A DNA stretch of 64,000 nt from Desulfovibrionaceae bacterium (GCA_022510785.1 JAFLSV010000003.1:62001-126000); one strand, 5' to 3'; positions 16,733-25,341 are shown, numbered from the stretch's first letter. Notes: generated by a model from the sequence alone, not told the origin. Program-made: numbers and translations.

Positions 16733-17185
16733 TTAAAGCATGGTGGCATCCACCTTGGCAAGGGTGATGTCCCACAATTCGGTGAGCACCTCGCGGCGTT
16801 CCGCGTCGCTCAGTTCGCGCGGGCCTTCCGGGCCTTCCCGCGCGATGCGCACATCCACTTCACCCGGGGGATACCAGAAGCTGAAATGACCGTTCAGTCT
16901 GTGATCAAGCTCCTGGCGCACCTCCTGCACGATGGGGTTGTCACTTCCCGTAAACAGCAGGTTTTCCAAAAGCTCCCGCGCGACATGCTCCACCATCACG
17001 CGCCGCCGGACTTCCGCCGGGGCCTCATGGTTATCCGTTGTTCCTTCACCTGTCTGGCGCGTCAGCGCCGATGCGTCTGCCGGGGGGTCGGCCCCGGGCC
17101 GAATGCGGGCAAGGCGGCGGGCCGCCACAAGCTGTCTGTCGTATTGGGACAGCATGTTGCGGTAATAAAACGACGGAATGCCCAC
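16733..17185 (-). CDS. FlgM-associated protein of the DVU0524 type
   Basis: A 150-residue soluble protein starting MGIPSFYYRNMLSQYDRQL. Its position directly upstream of flgM and its length and motifs (FYYRNML, VARELLENLLFTGSDNP, VQEVRQELD) agree with the protein found beside flgM in Desulfovibrio vulgaris, known as the DVU0524 family. Its function is not established; co-transcription suggests a role in flagellar gene control or FlgM export. The start lies downstream of GAGGGAGAGAG. The family assignment is from memory and was not checked by search. Confidence 0.75.
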   Translation of the reverse strand: MGIPSFYYRNMLSQYDRQLVAARRLARIRPGADPPADASALTRQTGEGTTDNHEAPAEVRRRVMVEHVARELLENLLFTGSDNPIVQEVRQELDHRLNGHFSFWYPPGEVDVRIAREGPEGPRELSDAERREVLTELWDITLAKVDATML

Positions 17186-17208
17186 AATACTCTCTCCCTC
17201 GTTTCCAT

Positions 17209-17236
17209 GTATCGGTCGTATTAAGGCGGGACTTTA
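17209..17236 (-). promoter_or_regulatory. Sigma-28-type promoter for the flgM operon
   Basis: On the minus strand TAAAGTCC, 12 bases, then ACCGATAC, close to the FliA consensus TAAAGTTT-N11-GCCGATAA, with the spacer one base longer. It lies about 25 bases before the first start codon. Confidence 0.5.
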
Positions 17237-17329
17237 GGGGGTAAAAACAGTTTTTTCGTTTTTTTCCGCCGGCCTGTTTCGCGCTCTGCGCGGCCTGTCC
17301 CCGAGGGGCGCGGGCATTCGGGTTTTGCA

Positions 17330-17358
17330 TTGACGACTCATCGGGATCGTCCTAGATA
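17330..17358 (+). promoter_or_regulatory. Sigma-70-type promoter for the MFS transporter
   Basis: TTGACG, 17 bases, TAGATA, about 80 bases before the start codon and divergent from the flgM operon. Confidence 0.55.
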
Positions 17359-17439
17359 GGAAGGGCCGACACGGGCCGGGCCGCGTCGGGCGGCCGGCTT
17401 CGGCCTGCCTTGCTTTTTATTTCACAAAAAGAGGAAAAC

Positions 17440-18951
17440 ATGAACGATTCCGGTTTGCGCTCTACCATGCTTGCGCTGGCCCTCTGCAATTTTATGGTGT
17501 CGTTCATGGTGTCCGGCGTGGGGGCCATTCTGCCGGCCATGGGCGGCGCCCTGCACGCCAGCGCCGCGGATCTCAGCCTGATTAGCGGCATTTATGTGCT
17601 TGCGCTGGTTATTTTTAATGTAGTGGCCGCGCAGCTCATCGTCAAGTTTGGACAGCGCCGGGTATTTCTGGGCGGTTTTGCCCTGTTCCTGATCATGTGC
17701 GGCAGCCTGGCTCTGGCTCCCAATATGCTGTCAGTGTGGACACAGCGCTTTGCGCAGGGCGCTGGAGCGGCCATGGTGGCCACCACATCGGTCACCCTGC
17801 TTCTCACACTGGCTCCGCGCGCCATGCAGGGCCGCTTTATGGGAATATTGACGGCGGCCACCTATGTGGGCATTGCCCTGGGGCCGCTGGTGGGCGGCGG
17901 CATAGCCACCATGTTCGGGTGGCGATGGCTGTTTGTGGTGCTGCTGCCGCTGGGCGGCCTGGCCTGGCTGATCATGTTCCGCAAAATACGCACGCCGTGG
18001 CACAGTTCCCCCAGCCAGCTGGATTATCCGGGCATCGCCATCATGGCCGCGGCCTTTTTTCTGCTGACGGTGGGGGCCAGCAGCATAGGCCGCAGTCAGT
18101 GGGCCACCCCCCTGCTCTGTGCCGGAGCTGCGGGCCTTGTGCTCTTCGGGCTGGTGGAGTGCCGGATGAAAAACCCGGTGGTCAACGTGCGCTTCATTGC
18201 CGCGCACCCGCCGCTGATTCTGGGGCTGTTCGCGGCCTTCGTCAATTTTGGGGCTACCAACGGCAGCCTGTATTATTTTATGTTCTATCTTCAGCAGCTG
18301 CGTTTTCTGTCACCCTTTCAGGCGGGAGCCTTTGTTGCCCTGCAAAGCGTCACGCAGTCGCTGCTGGCCCCCCTGGCCGGAAGCCTGACCGACCGCTTTG
18401 GCCCCGATCCGGTGGCGGCGGGCGGCCTGGGCTTTTGCGGTGCGGGCATTTTGATGTCGTCGCACCTGAGCATGGACACGCCGCTTCTGTATGTGGCCCT
18501 GTGCCAGTGCGTCATTGGCATCGGGCTTGCCCTGTTTGCCGGCCCCAACACGCTGTCCATTGTGCGCAGTGTGGACAGGACGCGCACCGCCGAAGCGTCG
18601 GGCCTGGCCAATACCCTGCGAACCATGGGGATGCTGTGCGGACTGATCATCGTGTCGGCCACCATGACCCGCTTTCTGGGAGCGGAAGGCGTGTCGCCGG
18701 CTGTGGCCGATCGCTTTCTGGCCGGGCAGCGCTTTGATCTCATCCTGTTCGGGTCGTTCAATATCCTTGGTCTGGTGCTGGTGGCCCTGCGCATTCTCAA
18801 CACCTACCGCTGCGGTCTGGGCAAGGGGGTGGACTGTGTGCCCGACGAGTCGTTTCTGGACGATGATGAGGATGACGACGAGCCTGCCCCCAGCGGGGAG
18901 CCGGGCAGCGGCACTCAGGACCCCGAGGCCTCGCGGGATCGGGGGCGGTGA
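17440..18951 (+). CDS. MFS drug/metabolite transporter, DHA2 (14-TM) type
   Basis: A 503-residue major facilitator with about 14 membrane helices. The first helices carry NFMVSFMVSGVGAILPAMG, then the loop motif KFGQRRVFLGG and the antiporter-like segment GIALGPLVGGGIATMFGWRWLF, which resemble EmrB/QacA proton antiporters. The C-terminus ends in an Asp/Glu-rich tail (FLDDDEDDDEP) of about 40 residues. The start is fixed by AGAGGA upstream; ten extra codons are possible but unlikely. No membrane fusion partner or regulator is adjacent, so its substrate is unknown. Confidence 0.88.
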   Translation: MNDSGLRSTMLALALCNFMVSFMVSGVGAILPAMGGALHASAADLSLISGIYVLALVIFNVVAAQLIVKFGQRRVFLGGFALFLIMCGSLALAPNMLSVWTQRFAQGAGAAMVATTSVTLLLTLAPRAMQGRFMGILTAATYVGIALGPLVGGGIATMFGWRWLFVVLLPLGGLAWLIMFRKIRTPWHSSPSQLDYPGIAIMAAAFFLLTVGASSIGRSQWATPLLCAGAAGLVLFGLVECRMKNPVVNVRFIAAHPPLILGLFAAFVNFGATNGSLYYFMFYLQQLRFLSPFQAGAFVALQSVTQSLLAPLAGSLTDRFGPDPVAAGGLGFCGAGILMSSHLSMDTPLLYVALCQCVIGIGLALFAGPNTLSIVRSVDRTRTAEASGLANTLRTMGMLCGLIIVSATMTRFLGAEGVSPAVADRFLAGQRFDLILFGSFNILGLVLVALRILNTYRCGLGKGVDCVPDESFLDDDEDDDEPAPSGEPGSGTQDPEASRDRGR

Positions 18952-19079
18952 GCCCATGGATTTTGGGGCACGGGCGTGATACTATGCCGTCCCGCATCAT
19001 TCAGAAACGCAACTCTCCCGCCCTGCCCGGACAGCAGCCGGTGTGATGGGCGGGTGAAAACACAACACGGATGCCATCT

Positions 19080-19952
19080 ATGGAACATTTTGAGCAGCTG
19101 ACCGACAAATGGTACCCCCTGCTGGCCTCTTCGGCCATGATTCCCGGCGTTATTGGCACTACCCTGAGCCAGGGCGGCACGCGGCCGGTGTGGAACGTGG
19201 AGCTGGGTGACACGCAGACCATGCTGATGGCCTGGCCGGAACATTCGCTGCTGCGCTCGGGCGTGGTGGTCAAGGGCCCGTGTGACGGGAAGCTGGAACC
19301 CGTGACGGTCATGCCGTTCCTGGAGGGCTTTCCCAACCTGCTCACCGTGGTGGATGTCCACCCCTGGGGCAAGGGAGGGGAAGTGGGCGAAGTGCTGGCC
19401 CAGCCCGAGGACGGGGGTGAGCCCCTGTGGTTCTTTGATCCGCTTTTTTTCCGCGACGCCAGGGTGGATCTGACCCCCGGCGTGACGCAGACATTCTATC
19501 TGGCGGGCCTGTGCCTGGGCATACGGCGCGCGCTGCTGGATGAAATGACCGTGACCGAGGGCCCCATGTACGAGGCCCACGCCGCCCAATGGCTGGAAGC
19601 CAACCCCGGAAAAACCCGCCTGGATGTGCCGCCGCTCAAGGTGCCCCTGAACGGGGTGCGGGTGCTCGGCCCCACGGATCGCTGCAGCCAGTATCAGGCC
19701 CGGGCAAGCATTTACGATGTGGACAGCTTTGACTTCGGCCCTGAGGGCGCGCAGGAAAAGGTGTACCGCTTTGGCGTGACCCTTGGGCAAACGGAAAAGC
19801 CGCTTCATTTCATTCTGTATGCCCCGCAGCGCATATGCATTAACGGCTATGAACCCAGGGAAGGGCACGAGGTTGACGTGATATTCTGGATGCAGGGCCG
19901 TGTGGTGGATGTGGATGATGAGGCTCCGGAAATGGAGGATGAGCCTCATTAA
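19080..19952 (+). CDS. Conserved-looking hypothetical protein
   Basis: A 290-residue soluble protein without signal peptide or membrane helix. I do not recognise the family. Visible features are many short beta-prone segments, GVIGTTLSQGG near the N-terminus, WFFDPLFFRD in the middle and an acidic C-terminus (VDVDDEAPEMEDEP). The ATG at 19080 is used because the more upstream ATG (19071) adds only three residues and neither has a strong ribosome site. Coding character is consistent along its length and a clear terminator follows, so it is probably real. It may be expressed with the MFS gene 128 bases upstream. Confidence 0.7.
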   Translation: MEHFEQLTDKWYPLLASSAMIPGVIGTTLSQGGTRPVWNVELGDTQTMLMAWPEHSLLRSGVVVKGPCDGKLEPVTVMPFLEGFPNLLTVVDVHPWGKGGEVGEVLAQPEDGGEPLWFFDPLFFRDARVDLTPGVTQTFYLAGLCLGIRRALLDEMTVTEGPMYEAHAAQWLEANPGKTRLDVPPLKVPLNGVRVLGPTDRCSQYQARASIYDVDSFDFGPEGAQEKVYRFGVTLGQTEKPLHFILYAPQRICINGYEPREGHEVDVIFWMQGRVVDVDDEAPEMEDEPH

Positions 19953-19962
19953 TTGCCAGACA

Positions 19963-20145
19963 TTATCCTGCCTTTTTTAGCGAACTGTGCCCCGCATGTG
20001 GCGGGGCACTTTTTAATTTGTCGTATATATTAATCCTTTGTTTATGATCGGTATACATTTCTTCTTTATCAGCTTGTATTAATGAATTTATTTTTCCATT
20101 ATTAAATGGGTTATTCATGAAATATAGAGGCTCATGGGATAACAT
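19963..20145 (-). CDS. Possible small protein in AT-rich island
   Basis: A 60-residue frame beginning MLSHEPLYFMNNPF with GAGGAAG about 6 bases upstream of the ATG. It is rich in Asn, Lys and Ile, unlike the neighbours. Its C-terminal codons overlap the rho-independent terminator of the opposite gene, which argues against a conserved product. No family is recognised; it may be a relic of acquired DNA or chance. Confidence 0.2.
   Translation of the reverse strand: MLSHEPLYFMNNPFNNGKINSLIQADKEEMYTDHKQRINIYDKLKSAPPHAGHSSLKKAG
19987..20018 (+). terminator. Intrinsic terminator after the hypothetical gene
   Basis: GTGCCCCGC and GCGGGGCAC form a perfect 9-bp stem with loop ATGTG, then five T, two A and three T. 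Confidence 0.85.
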
Positions 20146-20313
20146 TGGTTCTTCCTCAACAAGATACTAAGAATTTTCTCTAAAGAAGTTTAATTTTAAA
20201 TAAAGCCCGCGCTGTAAATTTCTTCATGAATACCCCGATATTCAGAATACAGAGGCTTGCTTTGAGGAAAGCAGCAAAAGCTGCAAACCGGACAAGGCCA
20301 TGGACGCCACTGC

Positions 20314-20589
20314 CTAATCGTTGAGAAATTCTTTCAGCTCCTTGCCCGCGCGGAAGAAAGGCAGGCGCTTGGGCTGCACATCCACCCTTTCGCCCGTGCA
20401 GGGGTTGCGTCCGGTATATGCGCCGTATTCCTTCATTTTGAAGCTTCCAAACCCGCGGATTTCGACCCGATCTCCCTGAAGCAGCGCGTCCTTCATGCAG
20501 TCAAAGAAGGTGTTGACCACCTGGGTGGCTTCATCCATGGGAACATCCGACTGCTCGGCAAGGGTTTTGATTAATTCGCTCTTGTTCAT
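20314..20589 (-). CDS. HU/IHF-family DNA-binding protein
   Basis: A 91-residue histone-like protein that bends DNA. It begins MNKSELIKTLAEQ, carries GDRVEIRGFGSF (about residues 39-50) and the DNA-arm signature GRNPCTGERVDVQPKR (about 60-75), ending with FFRAGKELKEFLN. The start has GGAGG 5 bases upstream. HU and IHF subunits cannot be separated reliably from this alone; RNP at the arm tip fits both. It follows the MinD-like gene set on the minus strand but with its own 137-base upstream gap. Confidence 0.93.
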   Translation of the reverse strand: MNKSELIKTLAEQSDVPMDEATQVVNTFFDCMKDALLQGDRVEIRGFGSFKMKEYGAYTGRNPCTGERVDVQPKRLPFFRAGKELKEFLND

Positions 20590-20715
20590 GGCGCCTCCGT
20601 CGTGGCTGAACCGGCAGTTTGGGCGGGAAGCGTACGATGCGTCCGCGCGTGTGAATGGTCTTGGCTGATAGGCCGATCTCTGGCAGCGGGCCTTTAATGG
20701 CTGGCAAAATAACCC

Positions 20716-20748
20716 GGTTCGCGGCCTTAGGCAAGGGGCCGCAGAACC
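20716..20748 (-). terminator. Likely terminator at the end of the MinD-like gene
   Basis: On the minus strand GGTTCTGCGGCC pairs with GGCCGCGAACC with one bulge, overlapping the stop codon, then GGGTTATTTTG. It would end the long lptD-to-ATPase run before HU. Confidence 0.45.
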
Positions 20749-21536
20749 GGGCGGGCATGCAGGGTGTCGAGCATGGAGCCGCGCACCTTGAGCAGGCGCT
20801 GGGCGAGGGCCAGAATGTCCTGCGCGGCGGGTGAATTGGGGTACAGCGACAGCAGGGGGCGCTGGCGTCTGACGGCTTCGGACATTTTGGGATCGTTGCG
20901 CACGGAACCCAAAAGCACCGGGTTAATCCCCAAAAAGCGCTCGCAGGCCATATTGAGGCGCTGGAAGCAATGCTCCTCATCGCGGCTGTTTTCCACTTCG
21001 TTGATGACCACAAGAAAGTCTTTGACGCCCAGGCGCGTGTGGAGCACCTTAATGAGGGCATACGAGTCTGTCAGAGAGGTGGGTTCCGGGGTCATGACCA
21101 CCAGGCGCGCGGCGGCCATGGCGGCAAAGGACTGCACCGTGTTGTGGATGCCCGCGCCCAGATCCAGCAGCACCATGTCGTACTGTTCCAGGGTGGATTC
21201 CAGCCGGCGCAGCAGCATATCGCGCATGTCGGCATCCATTTCGGCCAGTTCCGGCACACCCGACGCGGCGGGCAGAATATCAAACAGGCCGCGCCCCTGC
21301 TCACTCAGGGGATGGATGATGTCCGCCACCGGCGCGTCGCGCAGAATCACGTCCTGCAGATTGCCTTCCGGCGTGATGCCCAGCAGCACATCCAGATTGG
21401 CCAGACCCAGGTCGCAGTCCATGAGCAGGAGGGGAAAGCCTCCCCTGGACAGGGCATAGCCCAGGTTCAGGGCCAGATTGCTCTTGCCCACGCCGCCCTT
21501 GCCGCTCATGACCGCCACGCTCAAGGTGTCCCTCAT
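20727..21536 (-). CDS. MinD/FlhG-like P-loop ATPase
   Basis: A 269-residue cytoplasmic ATPase of the ParA/MinD group. The deviant Walker A SGKGGVGKSN lies at residues 11-20, the A' region MDCDLGLANLDVLLG at 39-53 is the FlhG/MinD form, and VLLDLGAGI is Walker B. No MinE or MinC is near. Members of this type (FlhG/YlxH/FleN) limit flagellar number; others place division or chemotaxis proteins. The length is typical of FlhG. No FlhF is in the window. Its start overlaps the stop of the preceding degenerate GGDEF gene by four bases (ATGA), so the two are translationally coupled. Confidence 0.85.
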   Translation of the reverse strand: MRDTLSVAVMSGKGGVGKSNLALNLGYALSRGGFPLLLMDCDLGLANLDVLLGITPEGNLQDVILRDAPVADIIHPLSEQGRGLFDILPAASGVPELAEMDADMRDMLLRRLESTLEQYDMVLLDLGAGIHNTVQSFAAMAAARLVVMTPEPTSLTDSYALIKVLHTRLGVKDFLVVINEVENSRDEEHCFQRLNMACERFLGINPVLLGSVRNDPKMSEAVRRQRPLLSLYPNSPAAQDILALAQRLLKVRGSMLDTLHARPVLRPLA

Positions 21537-22459
21537 TGCGCACCACCGAAGAAAAGAAAGTGTTTTTCACTGGCCAGAACCAGGGTTTCCCGCTCGTGCG
21601 GGACTTCGCTCACGCGGAACAGGCGAACCCGGTCGTGGACACTTGCGCCGGGCAGATGGGCGGCCTCACTGAGAGCCTGGCGCGCCTGTTCCAGCAAACG
21701 TTCATCCTGGTGACGGGGCTCGCCGCCCTCGTCGTTTTCGCCCGGCAGCCCGCCCTTTTCGTCCAGGCAGGCAAGACCCGCCCGCACCGAGCAGGTCAGG
21801 TGCTGGACGGTCAAATCGTGCTCGGCTTCCTGAACCACATGCTCGGCCACGGCCAGGGCCTGAAAGCGGCCGCAGGCGGGCAGGGCCAGGGCTAGGACGC
21901 CGGGTTGCAGGCGCCCCAGCAGATCCGTCCCGGCCGAAGCTTCCCACAGGCGCGAGCTGAGGGCCCGCAGGGCGCTGACAGCGGTATGGGGGGGCAGGGT
22001 CTCAAGCCCCCCTTCCTCAAACAGAATCAGGGCCAGGGCCCGGTGCTCGCTGCGGGCGTGCTCCACCTCCGCGTTGAGCCGCGCGCCAAACGGGGTGGCC
22101 CGCCACATGCCGGTGACGGCATCGCGCTCGTGCTCAGCGGGCTCGTGAGCGGCATTCCCGCCTTCGGCCCGCGGGGTCGCGTTCTCCAGGGGCAGGGCGA
22201 ACCAGCCGTCGCACTGGGCGGATATGCGCTGCCAGTGGGGCAGATCCAGGCCGGGCACCAGGCGAACCACCGCTGTCATGCCCGGCGTATCCTGCCCGGT
22301 CGAGCCGCGCAGCAGTTCGGCCATGCGGGCCAGCTCCATCAAAAGCTGTTCCGGGAGCCGTTCCGGTGAGGATGCGGCGTTATCCGGGCCGCGGGGGGAG
22401 GACTGGGCGCCCGGGGGGCGATCCGGAGCGGAAGGGCGTGTGTCAGCGTGTGTGTTCAT
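21533..22459 (-). CDS. Degenerate GGDEF-like domain protein
   Basis: A 308-residue soluble protein. After a Pro/Ser-rich N-terminus (about 35 residues) and a helical segment, residues about 112-215 follow the order of a diguanylate cyclase domain: DAVTGMWRATPFGARLNAEV, then RALALILFEE, and a segment equal in place to GGDEF that reads LQPGVLALALP, lacking the catalytic signature. It should therefore not make cyclic di-GMP; it may bind nucleotide or act as a scaffold. The start overlaps the prfB stop by 17 bases and its stop overlaps the MinD-like start. This coupling suggests that it works with that ATPase, perhaps in polar flagellum placement. Confidence 0.65.
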   Translation of the reverse strand: MNTHADTRPSAPDRPPGAQSSPRGPDNAASSPERLPEQLLMELARMAELLRGSTGQDTPGMTAVVRLVPGLDLPHWQRISAQCDGWFALPLENATPRAEGGNAAHEPAEHERDAVTGMWRATPFGARLNAEVEHARSEHRALALILFEEGGLETLPPHTAVSALRALSSRLWEASAGTDLLGRLQPGVLALALPACGRFQALAVAEHVVQEAEHDLTVQHLTCSVRAGLACLDEKGGLPGENDEGGEPRHQDERLLEQARQALSEAAHLPGASVHDRVRLFRVSEVPHERETLVLASEKHFLFFGGAQ

Positions 22460-23553
22460 GGCGATACAGCAGGTAGTCGCGCAGGAAGGAGCCCAGGCGG
22501 CCGTTCAGCACGGCGTCCACGTCTCCGCTTTCCGAGCCGGTGCGGTGATCCTTGACCAGCCGGTAAGGCTGCAGGGTATAGGTGCGTATCTGACTGCCGA
22601 AGGCAATGGCGTCCTTGCCCGCATAGTCCGCCTGGCGCAGGGCGTCGCGCTTGCTGCGCTCGTGCTCGTACAGGCGGGCCCTGAGGACGCGCATGGCGCT
22701 TTCGCGGTTGCTGTGCTGCGATTTTTCGTTCTGGCACTGAACCACAATGCCGGTGGGAATGTGGGTGATGCGCACAGCCGATTCCGTTTTGTTCACATGC
22801 TGGCCCCCCGCGCCCGAAGCGCGGTACACGTCGATGCGCAGGTCGGCTTCCTTGATGTCGATGGAAATGTCATCCCCGGCGTCGGGAATGATGTCCACCG
22901 AGGCGAAGGACGTGTGCCGCCGCCCCGAGGCGTCAAAGGGCGAAATGCGGATCAGGCGGTGAATGCCCTTTTCGCCCTGGAGCAGGCCAAAGGCATTCTC
23001 GCCCTGGATTCGCAGCGTCACGCTTTTGATGCCCGCCTCGTCACCGGGCAGATAGTCCAGAATGTCCACCTTGAACTTTTGGGCGTCCGCCCAGCGCAGG
23101 TACATGCGCTGCAGCATTTCGGCCCAGTCCTGGGCTTCGGTGCCGCCCGCGCCGGGGTGGATATCCACAAGGGCGTTCATGTGGTCGGCTTCGTCCGCCA
23201 GCAGGATGGACATTTCCGTGTTTTCCAGCAGCGCGTCCAGCAGCTCGGCCTGCTCACTGAGCGAGGGCAGGGCCTCCTCCTCGCCGTCCACGGCCAGGTT
23301 GAGCCAGTCCTGCATGTCATCGTGGCAGCTTTTCAGCTCGCGAAAACGGGCCACTTCCCCTTCTACGCGGCTTTTTTCACGCAGAACGGGGGTCAGGGCT
23401 TCCTGATCGGCCCAGGCGTCCGGCTGCGAGATGATTTTTTCGATGTCGTTGAGGCGCGCCTCCCGCGAGGGGAGGTCAAAGCCGCCTCCAGAGCGAGTCG
23501 AAGCGTTCCGAAAGTCCGGCGCAGCGCGAACGCAGTTCTGCCAGTTGCAACAT
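22443..23553 (-). CDS. prfB: Peptide chain release factor 2, with programmed +1 frameshift
   Basis: RF2 reads UGA and UAA stop codons and hydrolyses peptidyl-tRNA. The product is 369 residues, made from two frames: 23553-23479 encodes 25 residues ending LWRRL at an in-frame TGA (23478-23476), and after a +1 slip on CTTTGAC translation continues from 23477 to 22443. GGAGG lies just upstream of the slip codon and acts as the internal Shine-Dalgarno element. The SPF stop-recognition tripeptide (about residues 204-206) and the GGQ catalytic motif (about 249-251) are present. Thus RF2 level controls its own synthesis, as in most bacteria. The gene follows lnt by 150 bases. Confidence 0.96.
23475..23490 (-). 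promoter_or_regulatory. RF2 programmed frameshift site
   Basis: On the minus strand TGGAGGCGGCTTTGAC: an SD-like GGAGG, the slippery CTT codon, and the in-frame TGA followed by C. Normal translation of the rest of prfB needs the +1 shift here. Confidence 0.93.
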
Positions 23554-23703
23554 AGCGCTATCCTTCTTGAGTTCGTGCGGAAGGCGTTGTCCGTCCATCC
23601 CCGGGGCCGCCTTATCCCCACGGGCCGGGTCGCGCGCGGGGCGGCGGAAAACGGAACGGGCCGCCGAATCCGGCAGGGCTTAAACGGCGAAGACCGCACG
23701 GAA

Positions 23704-25341
23704 TCATGTTTTCCGGCGGAAGCCGCGCAGCGGCCCCGCGTTGGGGGGCTGAGCGCGCCAGCAACGCGCAAGCGGCCATAGTATAAAGAGAAACAGCAGA
23801 AAAGCAAGGCTGGGCAGCCAGGGATGCAGCACAAAATAAAGGGTGCGGCCTGAGCGGGCGCGCACGGTGCGGGTGAGCGATGCCTCGATGAACAGGCCGG
23901 AGCCGTCGCGGATATCGCCCAGGGCGCAGAGCCGGCCCCAGGGGTCGGCAAAGGCGGTCAGGCCGGTATTGGTGGCGCGGGCCAGCCAGCGCTCCTGCTC
24001 CACGGAGCGGAGCAGGGCAAGGTACAGGTGCTGCGCCGGGGCGGAACTGCGATTGTACCATGCGTCGTTGCTGATATTGACAAGAATTTGAGCCCCTTCC
24101 GCCACGCGCGCGCGGGCCAGCTCGGGGAACACGGCTTCGTAGCAGATGAGCGCGCCAAGCATGGCCTCGCCCCGCCTGTCCGGCAGCATGAGGCGAAGGG
24201 GCGGCAGGGATGCGCCGGGGCTGAAGCCGCCCAGTCCCTGCATCAGCGAGGCGAACAGGGAGGAATCAAGGACGGGCGGCAGATATTCCCCAAAGGGCAC
24301 CAGGTGTTCCTTGTCGTAATGGCCCGCGTCATCACCCCGCGCGTCGAGGAAAAAGGCCCGGTTGTACAGGGCGGGCGCCGCGGCCTGGCGCCTGCCGTAA
24401 GCCGGGCCGCCGAACAGCAGGGCTGTGCCGCTATCGCGCGTGAAGGCGCGCACGGAGCCGGACAGCGGGCCCCCTTCCTGAAAGAAGAAGGGCATGGAGG
24501 TCTCGGGCCAGATCAGGGCGTCCGGATGCTCCGCTGCGACGGCCCCGGCGCTCAGGGTCAGGTATCTGTCCACGGTGGCCCGCTGAAAGGCCGGATCCCA
24601 CTTGAGATCCTGGCGCACATTGCCCTGAATGAGACTTAAGGTAAGCGGAAGGCCGGGATCGGCTTCCCTGTCGGCCTGGTACAGCCGGGCCGCGCCGAAC
24701 AGCAGAAGAAGGCCAAGCAGCCCGCAGGCGCTCAGCAGAAAGGGTCGCGGCGAACGGGGGGCGGAGGGATCCCCCGCGGCCAGAACAGCCTCCGCGAGCA
24801 GGCAGCCCAGCCCGGCCAGCAGGCCGGACAGGCCATAAGCCCCGATGACGGATGCGCTCTGGATGAGGACAGGCCAGGGGGACTGCCCCGAGGCCAGCGT
24901 CAGCCAGGGAAAGCCCGTGCAGAACCAGCCGCGCGTCCACTCGCCAAGATACCAGAGCAGGGCGGCGGCCGTGCAGCGCCGCCACGCGGGCAGGGGCCGC
25001 AGCAGACGTATCAGCCAGGCGAACAGGCCGCCCCACAGGCCCATATACATGCCGAGCAGCACGGCGCAGGGCACAGCCAGCGGCCAGGGAAAGCCGCCGT
25101 AGTCATGCACGGCCACGCTGATCCAGTAGAGCCCGCCCGTCGCGCCGGCAAGCCCTGCGCACCACCCGCGCCGGAAGGGCTGGGGCGCTGTCAGGCCGAT
25201 GGTGTACAGGGCGGCCGGGTACAGCACGATGAGAAGCGGCAGATGGACGAGGGGATTGGCCGAGCCCAGAAACAGGGCCGCGGCGCCGGGCGGAATCCAC
25301 CACACAGACGGGGCCGGGCGTGCAGGCTGGGCGGCTATCAC
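23704..25341 (-). CDS. lnt: Apolipoprotein N-acyltransferase
   Basis: A 545-residue inner membrane enzyme that adds the third acyl chain to lipoproteins in the last step of their maturation. N-terminal membrane helices (about 20-220) are followed by the periplasmic nitrilase-like domain with the catalytic triad visible: Glu280 (IWPETSMP), Lys344 (YDKEHLVPFGEYLP) and Cys400 (ICYEAVFPE). A final membrane helix ends the protein. A GTG start overlapping the comM stop by four bases is chosen; the longer upstream reading lies inside comM. The matching first enzyme, lgt, is at 48424. Confidence 0.95.
   Translation of the reverse strand: MIAAQPARPAPSVWWIPPGAAALFLGSANPLVHLPLLIVLYPAALYTIGLTAPQPFRRGWCAGLAGATGGLYWISVAVHDYGGFPWPLAVPCAVLLGMYMGLWGGLFAWLIRLLRPLPAWRRCTAAALLWYLGEWTRGWFCTGFPWLTLASGQSPWPVLIQSASVIGAYGLSGLLAGLGCLLAEAVLAAGDPSAPRSPRPFLLSACGLLGLLLLFGAARLYQADREADPGLPLTLSLIQGNVRQDLKWDPAFQRATVDRYLTLSAGAVAAEHPDALIWPETSMPFFFQEGGPLSGSVRAFTRDSGTALLFGGPAYGRRQAAAPALYNRAFFLDARGDDAGHYDKEHLVPFGEYLPPVLDSSLFASLMQGLGGFSPGASLPPLRLMLPDRRGEAMLGALICYEAVFPELARARVAEGAQILVNISNDAWYNRSSAPAQHLYLALLRSVEQERWLARATNTGLTAFADPWGRLCALGDIRDGSGLFIEASLTRTVRARSGRTLYFVLHPWLPSLAFLLFLFILWPLARCWRAQPPNAGPLRGFRRKT

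Larger units (their letters stand above)
19953..20313. other. AT-rich intergenic island
   Basis: After the terminator at 19987-20018 comes about 290 bases of strongly AT-rich sequence in an otherwise GC-rich window. It lies between convergent genes (the unknown gene on plus, HU on minus). A 60-codon frame on the minus strand (19963-20145, starting MLSHEPLYF) has a fair ribosome site, TTGAGGAAG, but its last codons run through the terminator, so it is only a weak candidate. No other gene or RNA is recognised. Confidence 0.5.

Noticed and set aside
22443..23951. 502-codon continuous reading extending prfB upstream
   Set aside because: The upstream part is chance coding in another frame. The real N-terminus is MLQLAELRS at 23553, joined through the RF2 frameshift.
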